Positions 35,507 to 45,962 are shown, numbered from the stretch's first letter. The stretch: 64,000 nt of DNA from Pseudomonas sp. BSw22131 (GCF_026810445.1 NZ_CP113949.1:1302001-1366000), one strand, 5' to 3'. A program made the numbers and translations. The notes: generated from the letters alone by a model not told the origin.

Positions 35507-35845
35507 ATGGCAAATTCACATCAACACGCTGACGACGCCCACGCTGGCCACGGCAGCATGAAGTCCTACATGATCGGTTTCGTACTGTCGATCATCCTGA
35601 CCGCGATTCCATTTGGTCTGGTGATGTTCCCGACGATCTCGAAAATCGCAACTGTGTGGGTCGTACTGATCTTCGCAATCGTGCAGGTAATTGTTCACCT
35701 GGTGTACTTCCTGCACCTGGATCGCTCGGCGGCACAACGCTCGAACGTCATAGCCTTTGCATTCGCCGGCATGGTTATCTTCATGCTGGTCGGCTTGTCG
35801 GTCTGGATCATGTTCAGCATCCACACCGCCATGATGGCGCACTGA
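35507..35845 (+). CDS. cyoD: Cytochrome bo3 ubiquinol oxidase subunit IV
   Basis: 112-aa, three-TM small subunit ([59 protein letters not shown]) with the [11 protein letters not shown] motif of CyoD. ATG directly follows the cyoC stop. Needed for assembly of the CuB site in E. coli. Confidence 0.94.
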   Translation: MANSHQHADDAHAGHGSMKSYMIGFVLSIILTAIPFGLVMFPTISKIATVWVVLIFAIVQVIVHLVYFLHLDRSAAQRSNVIAFAFAGMVIFMLVGLSVWIMFSIHTAMMAH

Positions 35846-35856
35846 GGGAACCCCTG

Positions 35857-36747
35857 ATGTCACTGAAGCACTTTATCCAAATCACCAAACCGGGGATCAT
35901 TTTCGGTAACGTGCTTTCGGTGGCAGGTGGCTTTTTTCTGGCTTCCAAAGGGCATGTCGACTTCGGTCTGTTTCTGGCCGCAATTATCGGTACTTCGTTG
36001 GTCGTGGCGTCTGGTTGCGTTTTCAACAACTGCATCGACCGTGATATCGATGTGAAGATGGAGCGCACCAAGAACCGCGTCCTGGTTCAGGGGCTGGTGT
36101 CTCTGAACATGGCGCTGCTCTTTGCGACCGTGCTGGGGGTTGTCGGTGTTGGCCTGTTGTACACCAAGGCCAACCCGCTGGCAGCGTTGTTCGCTGTGAT
36201 CGGGTTTGTGATTTACGTGGGCTTCTACAGCCTGTACCTCAAGCGCAAATCGGTTCATGGCACGCTGGTTGGCAGTTTGTCGGGGGCAATGCCTCCGGTG
36301 ATCGGCTACGTGGCGGTGAGCAACTCGTTTGACCTGGCTGCGCTGACCCTTCTGGTGATGTTCAGCCTGTGGCAGATGCCGCATTCCTATGCCATCGCGA
36401 TCTTCCGCTTTAACGATTACCTGGCTGCCTCGATCCCGGTTCTGCCGGTCAAGCGTGGCATTCGGGTAGCCAAGCTGCACATCTTGATCTACATCCTGGC
36501 GTTTGTGCTGGCGACGTTGATGTTGACCTTCGGCGGTTACGCTGGCCTCAGCTATCTCGCCGTCGCGGCTGCCATGGGCATGTACTGGTTGTACATGGCC
36601 TGGACCGGCTACAAGGCGAAAGATGATGTAGTGTGGGCACGCAAGTTGTTCGTGTTTTCCATCTTCACCATCACCGCGCTGAGCGTGGCGATGTCGCTGG
36701 ACTTTCAAGTAACCAAAGAGCTGCTGGTGACCTACGCAGCGCCTTGA
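35857..36747 (+). CDS. cyoE: Protohaem IX farnesyltransferase (haem O synthase)
   Basis: 296-aa UbiA-type prenyltransferase that turns haem B into haem O for the bo3 oxidase. The first Asp-rich motif [18 protein letters not shown] is present, the second active-site region is [20 protein letters not shown], and about eight TM segments are visible. ATG 35857 gives the usual N-terminus ([17 protein letters not shown]); GAGGG lies upstream. The frame is open further 5' inside cyoD but only this start fits. Last gene of cyo. Confidence 0.95.
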   Translation: MSLKHFIQITKPGIIFGNVLSVAGGFFLASKGHVDFGLFLAAIIGTSLVVASGCVFNNCIDRDIDVKMERTKNRVLVQGLVSLNMALLFATVLGVVGVGLLYTKANPLAALFAVIGFVIYVGFYSLYLKRKSVHGTLVGSLSGAMPPVIGYVAVSNSFDLAALTLLVMFSLWQMPHSYAIAIFRFNDYLAASIPVLPVKRGIRVAKLHILIYILAFVLATLMLTFGGYAGLSYLAVAAAMGMYWLYMAWTGYKAKDDVVWARKLFVFSIFTITALSVAMSLDFQVTKELLVTYAAP

Positions 36748-36768
36748 TCGCTTGATTTGAAACACCGC

Positions 36769-36805
36769 AGCCCCGTCGCTCGCAAGAGCCGCGGGGCTTC
36801 TTTTT
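36769..36805 (+). terminator. Terminator of the cyo operon
   Basis: Stem AGCCCCG / CGGGGCT around a loop of 16 nt, followed by TTCTTTTT. 22 bp after the cyoE stop. Confidence 0.85.
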
Positions 36806-36969
36806 GCCTGTTGTATGGGTCGAATCAGAGAATATGCGGATCATTCGAGATCGGGGTGCGAATCTGCCCATGACAAAACCTGCCTGTTTGCATCATCATG
36901 TATCCGCTTTGTACAAGGATCGTCGCCAGGGTTGCGCCATCCAGTCGCCTCGCAGCACAAAAACGAATT

Positions 36970-37872
36970 ATGACTGACGATAATATTTCGGAATCTTCGC
37001 AAGCAACGGATTCGACTCCTCTCGTGTCGATCATTGCGCCCTGCTACAACGCGGAAAAGTACCTGGAAGTTGCCCTCGAAAGTATCTTCGCTCAGGACTA
37101 CGGTAACTTTGAAGTCATCATCGTTGACGATGGTTCGACCGATAACAGCGTAGCGATGCTTCAAGCGTTGCAAGCCAAGTACGATTTCCAGCTCTACTCC
37201 CATCCCAATCAGGGTGTCAGCGCTACGCTCAACCATGGCCTGAAATACGCCAAGGGCGTATACGTCTCCACGCCTGATCTGGATGACATCATGCTGCCCT
37301 CTTCAGTGAGGATTCGTGCCGAGTACCTTGATGAGCACCCTGACGTCGGCTGTGTAGGCGCGCTGATCATTTACATGGACAGCGACGGGCGCGACACAAA
37401 AACCCAAAAGCTCGATGGCATCAAAGCGCTTAGTTTCGACGAAATTCTGGGTGACGCGCTGGTGGTCGGTGCCCCGGTATCGTTGTATCGGATGGATGCG
37501 CTCAAAGCGGCCAACTTCTACGACCCGGAGATCAAGGTTCAGGATTTCCAGATGACCCTCAGAATCGCCCACAAGGGATTTGGGGTTCATGTTCTGCCGG
37601 TGAGTGTCACGCGCTACCGTCGCCATCCCAACAACCTGTCACGCCGTTACAAGGTCTTGCTCGATGCGGACCTGCGCACTATCGCGCCGTATCAAGCGCA
37701 CCCGGCCTACAGCCGAGGGCTCACCGCGATCATCAACAAAGCTTTGAAGTACGCGGTTGTGACCGACAAGAAATACGCTTGGAGCCTGCTGCGCTCTATT
37801 CCGTTTCGTCAGTTCAACAAGACGACATTTCGTCGATTCAAGCGTTTGCTGTTGCACCGTCAAAGCAGTTGA
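36970..37872 (+). CDS. Glycosyltransferase family 2
   Basis: 300-aa GT-A fold enzyme: PLVSIIAPCYNAEKYLEVAL, FEVIIVDDGSTDNS and a metal-binding acidic motif in STPDLDDIMLP, then a C-terminal region without membrane segments. The sugar donor and acceptor are unknown. ATG 36970 is chosen by domain position; the ribosome-binding site is weak and an ATG at 36898 is also in frame. It is followed 42 bp later by a sugar-type acetyltransferase, so the pair may build or decorate a surface glycan (LPS, exopolysaccharide or glycoprotein). Confidence 0.85.
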   Translation: MTDDNISESSQATDSTPLVSIIAPCYNAEKYLEVALESIFAQDYGNFEVIIVDDGSTDNSVAMLQALQAKYDFQLYSHPNQGVSATLNHGLKYAKGVYVSTPDLDDIMLPSSVRIRAEYLDEHPDVGCVGALIIYMDSDGRDTKTQKLDGIKALSFDEILGDALVVGAPVSLYRMDALKAANFYDPEIKVQDFQMTLRIAHKGFGVHVLPVSVTRYRRHPNNLSRRYKVLLDADLRTIAPYQAHPAYSRGLTAIINKALKYAVVTDKKYAWSLLRSIPFRQFNKTTFRRFKRLLLHRQSS

Positions 37873-37914
37873 TGGTGGGTCCACAGCGTCTCGTTCTTCC
37901 CTCTGGATCTACAC

Positions 37915-38574
37915 ATGAAATTCCTCGAACTCCTCAAAACTCGTAAAACCAGAAAGCGCCTGCGCAAGCTGGATAAGCTGGAGCGGGCGCCCGAAAAGAT
38001 TCGCCTGCGGTATCCCGACTACGAGGTCGGAACCGGCACGTATGGCATTCCGGAGGTTTTCGAGTTTGGCGACGATACGATCCTGCGGGTAGGCTCCTAC
38101 ACCTCCATAGCATCGGGTGTGCGCATCCTGCTCGGCGGTGAACATCGCACGGACTGGCTCACCACTTACCCATTCCCTGCAATGATGAAAGGCCTGGAAG
38201 ACATCAAGGATTACGCGCCGAGCAAGGGCGATGTGGTAATCGGCAGCGACTGCTGGATTTGCGCCGATGCGATGATTCTGTCCGGCGTGACCATTGGCCA
38301 CGGTGCAATTGTTGCTGCTGGTGCAGTGATCACACGCGACGTCGCGCCGTTTGCGGTTGTCGGCGGCAACCCAGGCAAGTTCATCCGTTGGCGCTTCGAT
38401 GAAGACGTCCGTCAGCGGCTGCTCAGCGCGGCGTGGTGGGATTGGCCAATGGAAGAAGTGAAGTCCGTCGCCCGGATGTTGTCCGGGGCAGACATCGACG
38501 CCTTCTTGCGATACATAGAGTCTCGCCCGGCTGTTCGCACAGGCACTTCCTCAACCGCTCAGGTGCAGGCGTAA
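37915..38574 (+). CDS. CatB-related hexapeptide O-acetyltransferase (XAT family)
   Basis: 219-aa left-handed beta-helix acetyltransferase. Hexapeptide-type repeats (GDVVIGSDCWICADAMILSG, VTIGHGAIVAAGAVI) and the family active-site His in LGGEHRTDW. The end NPGKFIRWRFDEDVRQRLL is typical of the xenobiotic/CatB class, which acetylates sugars or antibiotics. Next to the GT2 gene, sugar acetylation is more likely than drug resistance. Basic N-terminal extension (KTRKTRKRLRKLDKLER). Confidence 0.85.
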   Translation: MKFLELLKTRKTRKRLRKLDKLERAPEKIRLRYPDYEVGTGTYGIPEVFEFGDDTILRVGSYTSIASGVRILLGGEHRTDWLTTYPFPAMMKGLEDIKDYAPSKGDVVIGSDCWICADAMILSGVTIGHGAIVAAGAVITRDVAPFAVVGGNPGKFIRWRFDEDVRQRLLSAAWWDWPMEEVKSVARMLSGADIDAFLRYIESRPAVRTGTSSTAQVQA

Positions 38575-38590
38575 GCCAAGGGCCCAATCG

Positions 38591-39583
38591 TCATTGCGTG
38601 TCGGGCTGTGGACCGGTCTTTTCGTCGACAACCGCCTTTGCCGGGCCGAGAACGATAGCCAGGTGCCGCAAGTCTTCAATAATCACGCTCAGGCTCTTGC
38701 CCGAAGGGCTCGCTGCCAGAGTCCCCAGCGCGAACACCGTGAAAAATCGCACCTCGTCGGCGTGGCTGAGCAGTTCGCTGATATAACGGCTCGACCGATA
38801 GGCCTGCATCTGCGCCGGCGACACGTACAACGTGACCAGCTTGCCCTGTAGCCGATCAAAGAATTTGAATTTGAAGCCCGCCCCGTAACGCTCAACCAGA
38901 CCGCCGCCATAAAGCACGCGGCGTTCATCCCCCGGTTGCGCAAACCTGATATGCCGAAAGTAGGCGCGCAGGGTGGTTTCGCCTTCCCCCGGCACACGCA
39001 GTGTCAGCAGGTTGAACTCCTCCTTCGTCAGCGTGGCCTGTGCCTGGCGAAAGCTGTCGACCAGCCGCTCGAAGTTGTTGGTACGCGTTTCGCCGGGTTT
39101 TGATACGCGTGGCGCTTCGGAAACGTCTGGAGTCTGCTGTGGAGCGTTCGTACGCGCTGGCTCGACGAGTATCGGCGCCGGCTCGGACTTGGCCTTAACC
39201 TTGATCGATGGATCGAACACGTCGATGTAGTCATCCAGCTTGCGCCTGGCCTTGCGCAAAGCACTGTCGTGTGGCGACTCGTCCGCTGTTGGCGGGGCCT
39301 CGACAGCGTTTTCGTCGACCCACTCGCAGCCGGCCTCATGCTCGTAATTGGGGTTCGCCCGAAAATGCGCCGCCACAAAGGTAGGGTTTTCCTGCGGCCT
39401 TACGTTGTAACGCACGCCAGTTATCTTCACGCCGCGCTCACGACATGCCTCGGTTGAGCACAAGAAGTGAAAGCGGGCACGCGGCGCCTCCATCGAGAAA
39501 TATTCCCGGCGTGCGGCCACAACCGACAGTTCGGTCTGTAGCTCGACACAGAAAGCGCGGGTGATGCTTTTGCTGGTTTTCAT
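38591..39583 (-). CDS. Hypothetical protein with N-terminal Cys/His cluster (CoiA-like zinc site)
   Basis: 330 aa, no family assigned with certainty. Residues 38-86 carry C42-x4-C47, H73 (VAAHFRANPNY), H82 and C86 (EHEAGCEW), a pattern reminiscent of the zinc-binding N-terminus of CoiA-like/restriction-associated proteins. A charged Pro/Ala/Glu-rich linker follows (about 88-175), then a C-terminal globular domain with YGGGLVERYGAGFKFKFFDR and an arm ending in AVVDEKTGPQPDTQ. ATG 39583 (MKTSKSITRAFC) chosen; the frame begins at 39643. It lies downstream of the PheC-like gene on the same strand (84 bp). Confidence 0.55.
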   Translation of the reverse strand: MKTSKSITRAFCVELQTELSVVAARREYFSMEAPRARFHFLCSTEACRERGVKITGVRYNVRPQENPTFVAAHFRANPNYEHEAGCEWVDENAVEAPPTADESPHDSALRKARRKLDDYIDVFDPSIKVKAKSEPAPILVEPARTNAPQQTPDVSEAPRVSKPGETRTNNFERLVDSFRQAQATLTKEEFNLLTLRVPGEGETTLRAYFRHIRFAQPGDERRVLYGGGLVERYGAGFKFKFFDRLQGKLVTLYVSPAQMQAYRSSRYISELLSHADEVRFFTVFALGTLAASPSGKSLSVIIEDLRHLAIVLGPAKAVVDEKTGPQPDTQ

Positions 39584-39667
39584 GACGGCGGTCGGACCTC
39601 GGCCGAGGAGGGGCGTGGATCGTCGGCGGATCATCGGATGCATCCGCCAGATAGCCTCGCTTTGTAG

Positions 39668-40450
39668 TTACAACTGGCCCGGTACTGCGAGCCATTCGCC
39701 AACGACTTTCTGGTAGGCGCCGGTTGCTTTGCTCAACTTCAGCCACTGATCCACGTAGCTTTTCCAGGCGATGTCATCGCGGGGCAGCAGATAGGCTTTT
39801 TCGCCGTACTGCATGTACTTGGTAGGGTTGACCGTACACAGCCCCGGCATTCGCTTTTGCTGATAAAGCGCCTCGGAGGCGTCGGTGATCATCACGTCGG
39901 CTTGCTTGTCGAGCAGCGTTTGAAAGATGGTCTTGTTGTCGTGGAACTCGAGTTTTGCATTGGGCAGATAGGCGTGCACGAAGGCCTCATTCGTCCCACC
40001 CTGAGGCTCAATCACGCGCACCGTGGGCTGGTTGATCTGCTCAACGGTTTGATAGCGCGCCTGGTCTTCACATCGCACCAGCGGCACCTTGCCGTCGATG
40101 TCCAGCGTACTGCTGAAAAACGCCTTCTTCTGGCGCTCCAGCGTTACCGAGATACCGCCGACGCCGATGTCACATTTTCCGGCAACCATGTCCGGCATCA
40201 GGGTTTTCCAGGTGGTGGGCACCCATTGCACCTTCACGCCCAGGCTTTGCGCCAATGATTGTGCGAGCTCTATGTCAATGCCTTCGTATTGCCCGTCAGG
40301 CTTCAGAAGCGTGTAAGGCTTGTAGTCGCCGGTCGTACATACCGCGATTTGCCCTTGCTCAATAATCTTGTCCAGGTGCGAAGCCGATTCCTGGGCGAGG
40401 GCAGTGCTCGATATCCCCAATAGCAAGCAAGCGGTAAGGCGGTGGTTCAT
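39668..40450 (-). CDS. PheC-like periplasmic protein (cyclohexadienyl dehydratase / solute-binding family 3)
   Basis: 260 aa with signal peptide (LLLGISSTALA|QESA). Strong overall resemblance to P. aeruginosa PheC: LDKIIEQGQIAVCTTGDYKP, MVAGKCDIGVGGISVTLERQ, EPQGGTNEAF, MITDASEALYQQ and EKAYLLPRDD. The Glu in TDASEA aligns with the catalytic Glu reported for PheC, so it may act as a periplasmic prephenate/arogenate dehydratase rather than a transport protein; no permease or ATPase gene is adjacent. An amino-acid-binding role cannot be excluded. Confidence 0.75.
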   Translation of the reverse strand: MNHRLTACLLLGISSTALAQESASHLDKIIEQGQIAVCTTGDYKPYTLLKPDGQYEGIDIELAQSLAQSLGVKVQWVPTTWKTLMPDMVAGKCDIGVGGISVTLERQKKAFFSSTLDIDGKVPLVRCEDQARYQTVEQINQPTVRVIEPQGGTNEAFVHAYLPNAKLEFHDNKTIFQTLLDKQADVMITDASEALYQQKRMPGLCTVNPTKYMQYGEKAYLLPRDDIAWKSYVDQWLKLSKATGAYQKVVGEWLAVPGQL

Positions 40451-40514
40451 AGTGGCGATCCCTGTTTGATTGACCTTGCCCGTTCTTTTAAGGGGAAAAC
40501 GGGGAGAAAGGAAG

Positions 40515-41126
40515 TCAGTCTTTAGGGCCTGACTGATTCTTGGCGTTCGCGGCCTGGCTTTTGGCCTTGGTTCTGTAGTGGCGGAACATCGCTGTTGCCA
40601 CCCCTAGAACCAAAACGCCTACCGCGATCGGCAAACGGTACGGCTTGAGATCGCCGAAAAACTGCTCCAGAAACTCGCCAGCCCAGTAGCCTGCGCTCGC
40701 GAAGATCGTCGCCCACACCACTGCACCGAACAGATTCACCACCGAAAACCGGATCGGCGAAAGACGGCTCGCGCCAATCACCATCGGCCCCACCAGCCGC
40801 ATGCCATAGAGGAACCGCACCGAAAAAATGGACGCCGTCGGGTAGCGCTCGATCAACCCTGATACGCGCTTGATGGTCGCCTCATGACGATGCAGGCGCG
40901 GCAACAGCTTCGCGCCGAAATAGCGGCCGGTCCAAAACAGGATCTGGTCCCCGATCATCCCCGCGATGCTGGCGTACGCAATCACTGGCCAGATATTGAG
41001 GATGTGTTGATGCGCAGCCATCCCGCCCAGGATGAGGATGGTTTCACCCTCCAGCAGACAGCCGATGAACACCGCCCAGTAGCCGTACGTGGCGAGCAGA
41101 TAGTTGAAATCGATGTGCTCAAACAT
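40515..41126 (-). CDS. DedA family membrane protein
   Basis: 203-aa inner-membrane protein of the DedA/SNARE-associated family, now linked to undecaprenyl-phosphate or phospholipid flipping. Re-entrant/TM features: YGYWAVFIGCLLEGETILIL, GMIGDQILFWTGRYFG and the conserved FSVRFLYGMRLVGPMVIGAS. Basic C-terminal tail (RTKAKSQAANAKNQSGPKD). Start ATG 41126 (MFEHIDFNYLLATYG) fits the family; ribosome-binding site is weak. 64 bp upstream of the PheC-like gene on the same strand. Confidence 0.88.
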   Translation of the reverse strand: MFEHIDFNYLLATYGYWAVFIGCLLEGETILILGGMAAHQHILNIWPVIAYASIAGMIGDQILFWTGRYFGAKLLPRLHRHEATIKRVSGLIERYPTASIFSVRFLYGMRLVGPMVIGASRLSPIRFSVVNLFGAVVWATIFASAGYWAGEFLEQFFGDLKPYRLPIAVGVLVLGVATAMFRHYRTKAKSQAANAKNQSGPKD

Positions 41127-41432
41127 TCGGGGTGCGTGGCCTTGAGTGAGAGAGAAGGGGAGCCGCAATCGCTGCGGAGCCGCGCGCCCGATTTTGGTCT
41201 GCGCAAGCCTTTCGACCGGAAGCCCCTGAAAACAGTTCTATTAATCTTTTAACAGTCCTCGTCACCCTTAAGGCTAACTTGGCTGCTCTAAGCTCATTGG
41301 TTTTAGACCTTTGCCTAGTTTTAGGGAGTGTTATTTTAATGTCATACATTTAGGTCGTGGATTTCGGCAAACTGCTTGCCCAAAGTAAGGCGGTCGAACG
41401 TTGTGCTGTAGGATTTTTCGTAAAGTATTGTA

Positions 41433-41443
41433 GGGGGGGGGGG
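41433..41443 (+). repeat. Poly-G homopolymer tract (11 G)
   Basis: Eleven consecutive G in an AT-rich setting, about 110 bp before the candidate promoter of the toxin gene. Tracts of this length slip during replication. Confidence 0.9.
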
Positions 41444-41551
41444 CATGCTGGGCCTCATTACATGGATGACCAGCTTGTTCGTTAAACGAGATTACGCTAG
41501 CTTCTGCGCCGCTTCAGATAATCCGCCTTCAAGCCATATTTTCAGATTAGA

Positions 41552-41581
41552 TTGACTTTAAATATGACGATTTTCTAATGT
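41552..41581 (+). promoter_or_regulatory. Candidate promoter of the toxin-immunity pair
   Basis: TTGACT, 18-bp AT-rich spacer, TAATGT. The -35 is close to consensus, the -10 is weak (3 of 6). It lies 35 bp upstream of the GTG start. Confidence 0.4.
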
Positions 41582-41615
41582 AAAAAACACCATAACAATT
41601 ATGAGGATCTGTTCT

Positions 41616-42461
41616 GTGGTTGATAAGGAAGAGTTTCGCATCATTCTGAGCGTGGCTCAGATGGCAGCGATTTTGGAAAAAGAGTCACTTTCAGCTGCTG
41701 AAATAAGTTCCAATCGGATTTTTGGAAGTATTCGTTTGGTAGGGGGGATAGTCGAACTTGCTGGAGCCAGCGCTCTCTGCGTAACTCCTGACCCCACCCT
41801 GCTAACTAAAGTAGGGTGCGTGGCGATGGGGGTTCACGGGGCTGACCAATCCTCTGCGGGTCTGACACAGATAATAACCGGATCGCCAACTGACTCGTTT
41901 GCCTTCAAGACTGGCTCTTCTATTGCAAGGTCAATGGGGGCTTCGGATGGGGTCAGACAGTTCGCTGGGCTATCCACAGAGTTTGCGATTCCGCTTGCTA
42001 CGGCATCTCTATTCAACGCGTTCAGAGTCTCGTCCGTTCAAGGCGGGAAAATGGTGCTCAGGACCGGTGAGAAGCTCAAGAATGCGCCGAAAAAAAGCCA
42101 CGGAGGGCATACGATGCGGGACCATCTTGATAAAGATATAGCGGGTCTGGCAAAACGATTGAAAAAATTCCGGAACGTCGAAGTGATGTCGACCTTCGAT
42201 AATATCGAAATCGCAGAGTGGGCAGTTCGGCAGGCGCTCAATTCGAATAGAACCAGAATAGCGATGTATTCTCGGGCGAAGTTTTTACGCGTCAACAATA
42301 GATTGACGTTAAAAATGGATCTGAAAAAAGATGTGGGCTGGGGAATTGCTCGACGAGCACCCGATACTCCTGTTGGGATGAAAAAAATAGTCGTTGTGAT
42401 AGAGTTCACTGAATATAACTATATGCCTGCATATATTCTGACTTCTTATCCAATTCTCTGA
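41616..42461 (+). CDS. Polymorphic toxin with C-terminal RNase A-like (CdiA-CT type) domain
   Basis: 281 aa. From about residue 160 the sequence follows the bacterial CdiA-CT RNase A-like domain (PF18431 type): HGGHTMRDHLDKDIAGLAKR with candidate catalytic His, then MSTFDNIEIAEWAVRQAL, and a C-terminal LTSYPIL with the Thr-x-Tyr pair that is part of the active site in the family. Residues about 30-135 form an apolar Gly/Ala-rich pretoxin region (FGSIRLVGGIVELAGASALC) seen in other toxins of this class. No signal peptide, no VgrG/PAAR/Rhs part. GTG 41616 is preferred because GAGGA lies 8 bp upstream; ATG 41601 overlaps that site. It probably cleaves RNA in target cells. Confidence 0.72.
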   Translation: MVDKEEFRIILSVAQMAAILEKESLSAAEISSNRIFGSIRLVGGIVELAGASALCVTPDPTLLTKVGCVAMGVHGADQSSAGLTQIITGSPTDSFAFKTGSSIARSMGASDGVRQFAGLSTEFAIPLATASLFNAFRVSSVQGGKMVLRTGEKLKNAPKKSHGGHTMRDHLDKDIAGLAKRLKKFRNVEVMSTFDNIEIAEWAVRQALNSNRTRIAMYSRAKFLRVNNRLTLKMDLKKDVGWGIARRAPDTPVGMKKIVVVIEFTEYNYMPAYILTSYPIL

Positions 42462-42470
42462 GGTATGAAG

Positions 42471-42842
42471 ATGCGCGGATATGGCGAGCTTTTGGATTTT
42501 ATGCGCGATCTGAGTGATGGGGTTCAGGAGTACTTACCTGAAGAACTCAGGACTGCGCAGCTTTCTCTGAATGAAATAGTCGACCAATGGATCACTGGAA
42601 AATCTTATCTGGCTATTCGCTCGTTGCAAAAAGACATTGCATCTTACGTAAAGAAATCTAATGCCGGTGATTTCTCGGTCGATGAACTCTTCTTTATTTC
42701 TGATTTGGTTTTCACAGAAGAAATGTTCGGCTGCGAGGAAGCAGTGCTGCTGACCAAAGTACTCGAAATGCTGAAGTTGCGCGTTGAGGAAAGACGGTTG
42801 TCTGTTTTGACTGATATTCAACGGTGGCTGCGATCTTGGTAG
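42471..42842 (+). CDS. Probable immunity protein for the RNase A-like toxin
   Basis: 123 aa, all-helical by appearance (YGELLDFMRDLSDGVQEYLP; EEAVLLTKVLEMLKLRVEER), acidic in its first half, no signal peptide, so cytoplasmic as needed against a nuclease. ATG 42471 has GAGG 7 bp upstream; ATG 42465 is too close. It starts 9 bp after the toxin stop and shares its AT-rich composition. The role is inferred from the position directly behind the toxin; no immunity family recognised with certainty. Confidence 0.6.
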   Translation: MRGYGELLDFMRDLSDGVQEYLPEELRTAQLSLNEIVDQWITGKSYLAIRSLQKDIASYVKKSNAGDFSVDELFFISDLVFTEEMFGCEEAVLLTKVLEMLKLRVEERRLSVLTDIQRWLRSW

Positions 42843-42991
42843 TGGGGCTAAATCCTTCTTGCTAGGCCTCCCTGCGAGGAGCCAGACAACTGGGGGCGAT
42901 TTAGTCAAAACGGTGCTGGCAAAAAAGCGCCGGGGCCATTACAAATACGCACTTTTATTGCCCACGCCTATTGGCGTATCAAGAGGGATGT

Positions 42992-43372
42992 ATGAGGGTT
43001 CTATTCGCTGTTCTCCTGGCAACGCTCAGTCTCAATGCCTTAGCATCAGAGCCTGTGCTGGATTTGCCGAGTTGCGACCTTGCCGTTCAGCGAGGGCTGA
43101 AAGGTGAGGTCGGTGGGCAAATATCTGATGCCTGGCGAGCGCATATTTCGATGCGGGCAAACGTGCTCCAGTCTGACATCGGAACTGCGAGAAAGGCCCG
43201 ACGCCTCACGCAACCGACGGCTGATCATCTGTTTGAGCGAATTGAAAAGGTGCGCGCCGATATAGCGGGCTTCGTTAAGCAGCAGGGTTTTCTCAGCGCT
43301 GCAGAGCGTGCCAGTTACGACAGGGAGTTTGACGCTATCGCCCAGCAGATCTGTCAGCGTCCTAAACGCTGA
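42992..43372 (+). CDS. Small secreted hypothetical protein
   Basis: 126 aa with a signal peptide (RVLFAVLLATLSLNALA|SEPV). The mature part is helical and basic with two Cys (LPSCDLAV and QQICQRPKR), which could pair in the periplasm. ATG 42992 has GAGGG about 7 bp before it; the open frame extends to a TTG at 42971. No family recognised. 150 bp after the immunity gene; base composition is back to the genome average. Confidence 0.6.
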   Translation: MRVLFAVLLATLSLNALASEPVLDLPSCDLAVQRGLKGEVGGQISDAWRAHISMRANVLQSDIGTARKARRLTQPTADHLFERIEKVRADIAGFVKQQGFLSAAERASYDREFDAIAQQICQRPKR

Positions 43373-43435
43373 TCGGCTCTCTCTATACGGCACTCTGCCG
43401 GTGATGGGTGGAGCGCTTACCTGAATTGCAGGCAC

Positions 43436-43463
43436 AAAAAAACCGGCACAAACGTGGCCGGTT
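43436..43463 (-). terminator. Terminator of tRNA-Leu
   Basis: On the minus strand AACCGGC / GCCGGTT forms a perfect 7-bp stem, followed by a run of T (A-run 43436-43442 on the plus strand). It lies 45 bp beyond the tRNA 3' end; on the plus strand it may also end the small secreted gene. Confidence 0.85.
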
Positions 43464-43507
43464 TCTTTGTTGTTCAAGTCTGGTAAGGACTTGAATTTGC
43501 TGCTGTT

Positions 43508-43592
43508 TGGTGCCCCGAGGGAGACTCGAACTCCCACTCCTTTCGAAAACGGATTTTGAATCCGCCGCGTCTACCAATTCCGCCATCAGGGC
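43508..43592 (-). tRNA. tRNA-Leu (anticodon CAA)
   Basis: 85-nt class II tRNA read on the minus strand: 5' GCCCTGATGGCGGAATTGGT, D-loop with TTGGTAGACGC, anticodon stem-loop GGATTCAAAATCC (anticodon CAA), a long variable arm, T-loop GTTCGAGTC and encoded 3' CCA (43508-43510). Decodes UUG. In P. syringae a tRNA-Leu at the queA-tgt boundary borders the Hrp pathogenicity island. Confidence 0.97.
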
Positions 43593-43605
43593 TCAATGGC
43601 GGCGA

Positions 43606-43634
43606 AGTATAGAGAGGGTCCTACCGTTGGTCAA
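43606..43634 (-). promoter_or_regulatory. Promoter of tRNA-Leu
   Basis: On the minus strand TTGACC, 17 bp, TATACT: near-consensus sigma-70 elements, placing transcription start about 7 bp before the tRNA 5' end. Confidence 0.8.
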
Positions 43635-43700
43635 TCATGTTTCATAGTCAATTTTCACTATTTCCGCTAAACTTTCGGCCCCTGCTAGACGAACCCCATC

Positions 43701-45910
<2,210 letters not shown>

Positions 45911-45962
45911 ATGACAGCGGGTCTTTCTGCTTCTTATTAAAATTATGCAACTGGAGTGCTAA

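Larger units (their letters stand above)
41127..41615. other. 489-bp AT-richer intergenic region upstream of the toxin gene
   Basis: No supported gene. It contains an uninterrupted run of 11 G (41433-41443) and a candidate promoter (TTGACT 41552 - 18 bp - TAATGT 41576) just ahead of the toxin gene. Base composition turns clearly AT-richer from about 41220 on. A 36-codon frame at 41445 follows the G-run but has no other support. Confidence 0.5.

Noticed and set aside
37915..38574. Chloramphenicol resistance (cat) gene
   Set aside because: The hexapeptide XAT family includes CatB enzymes, but the neighbouring glycosyltransferase and the basic N-terminal extension favour a sugar acetyltransferase.
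41445..41555. 36-codon frame starting right after the G-run
   Set aside because: Only the G-run could serve as ribosome-binding sequence and the peptide resembles nothing known; kept as a remark in the G-tract finding.
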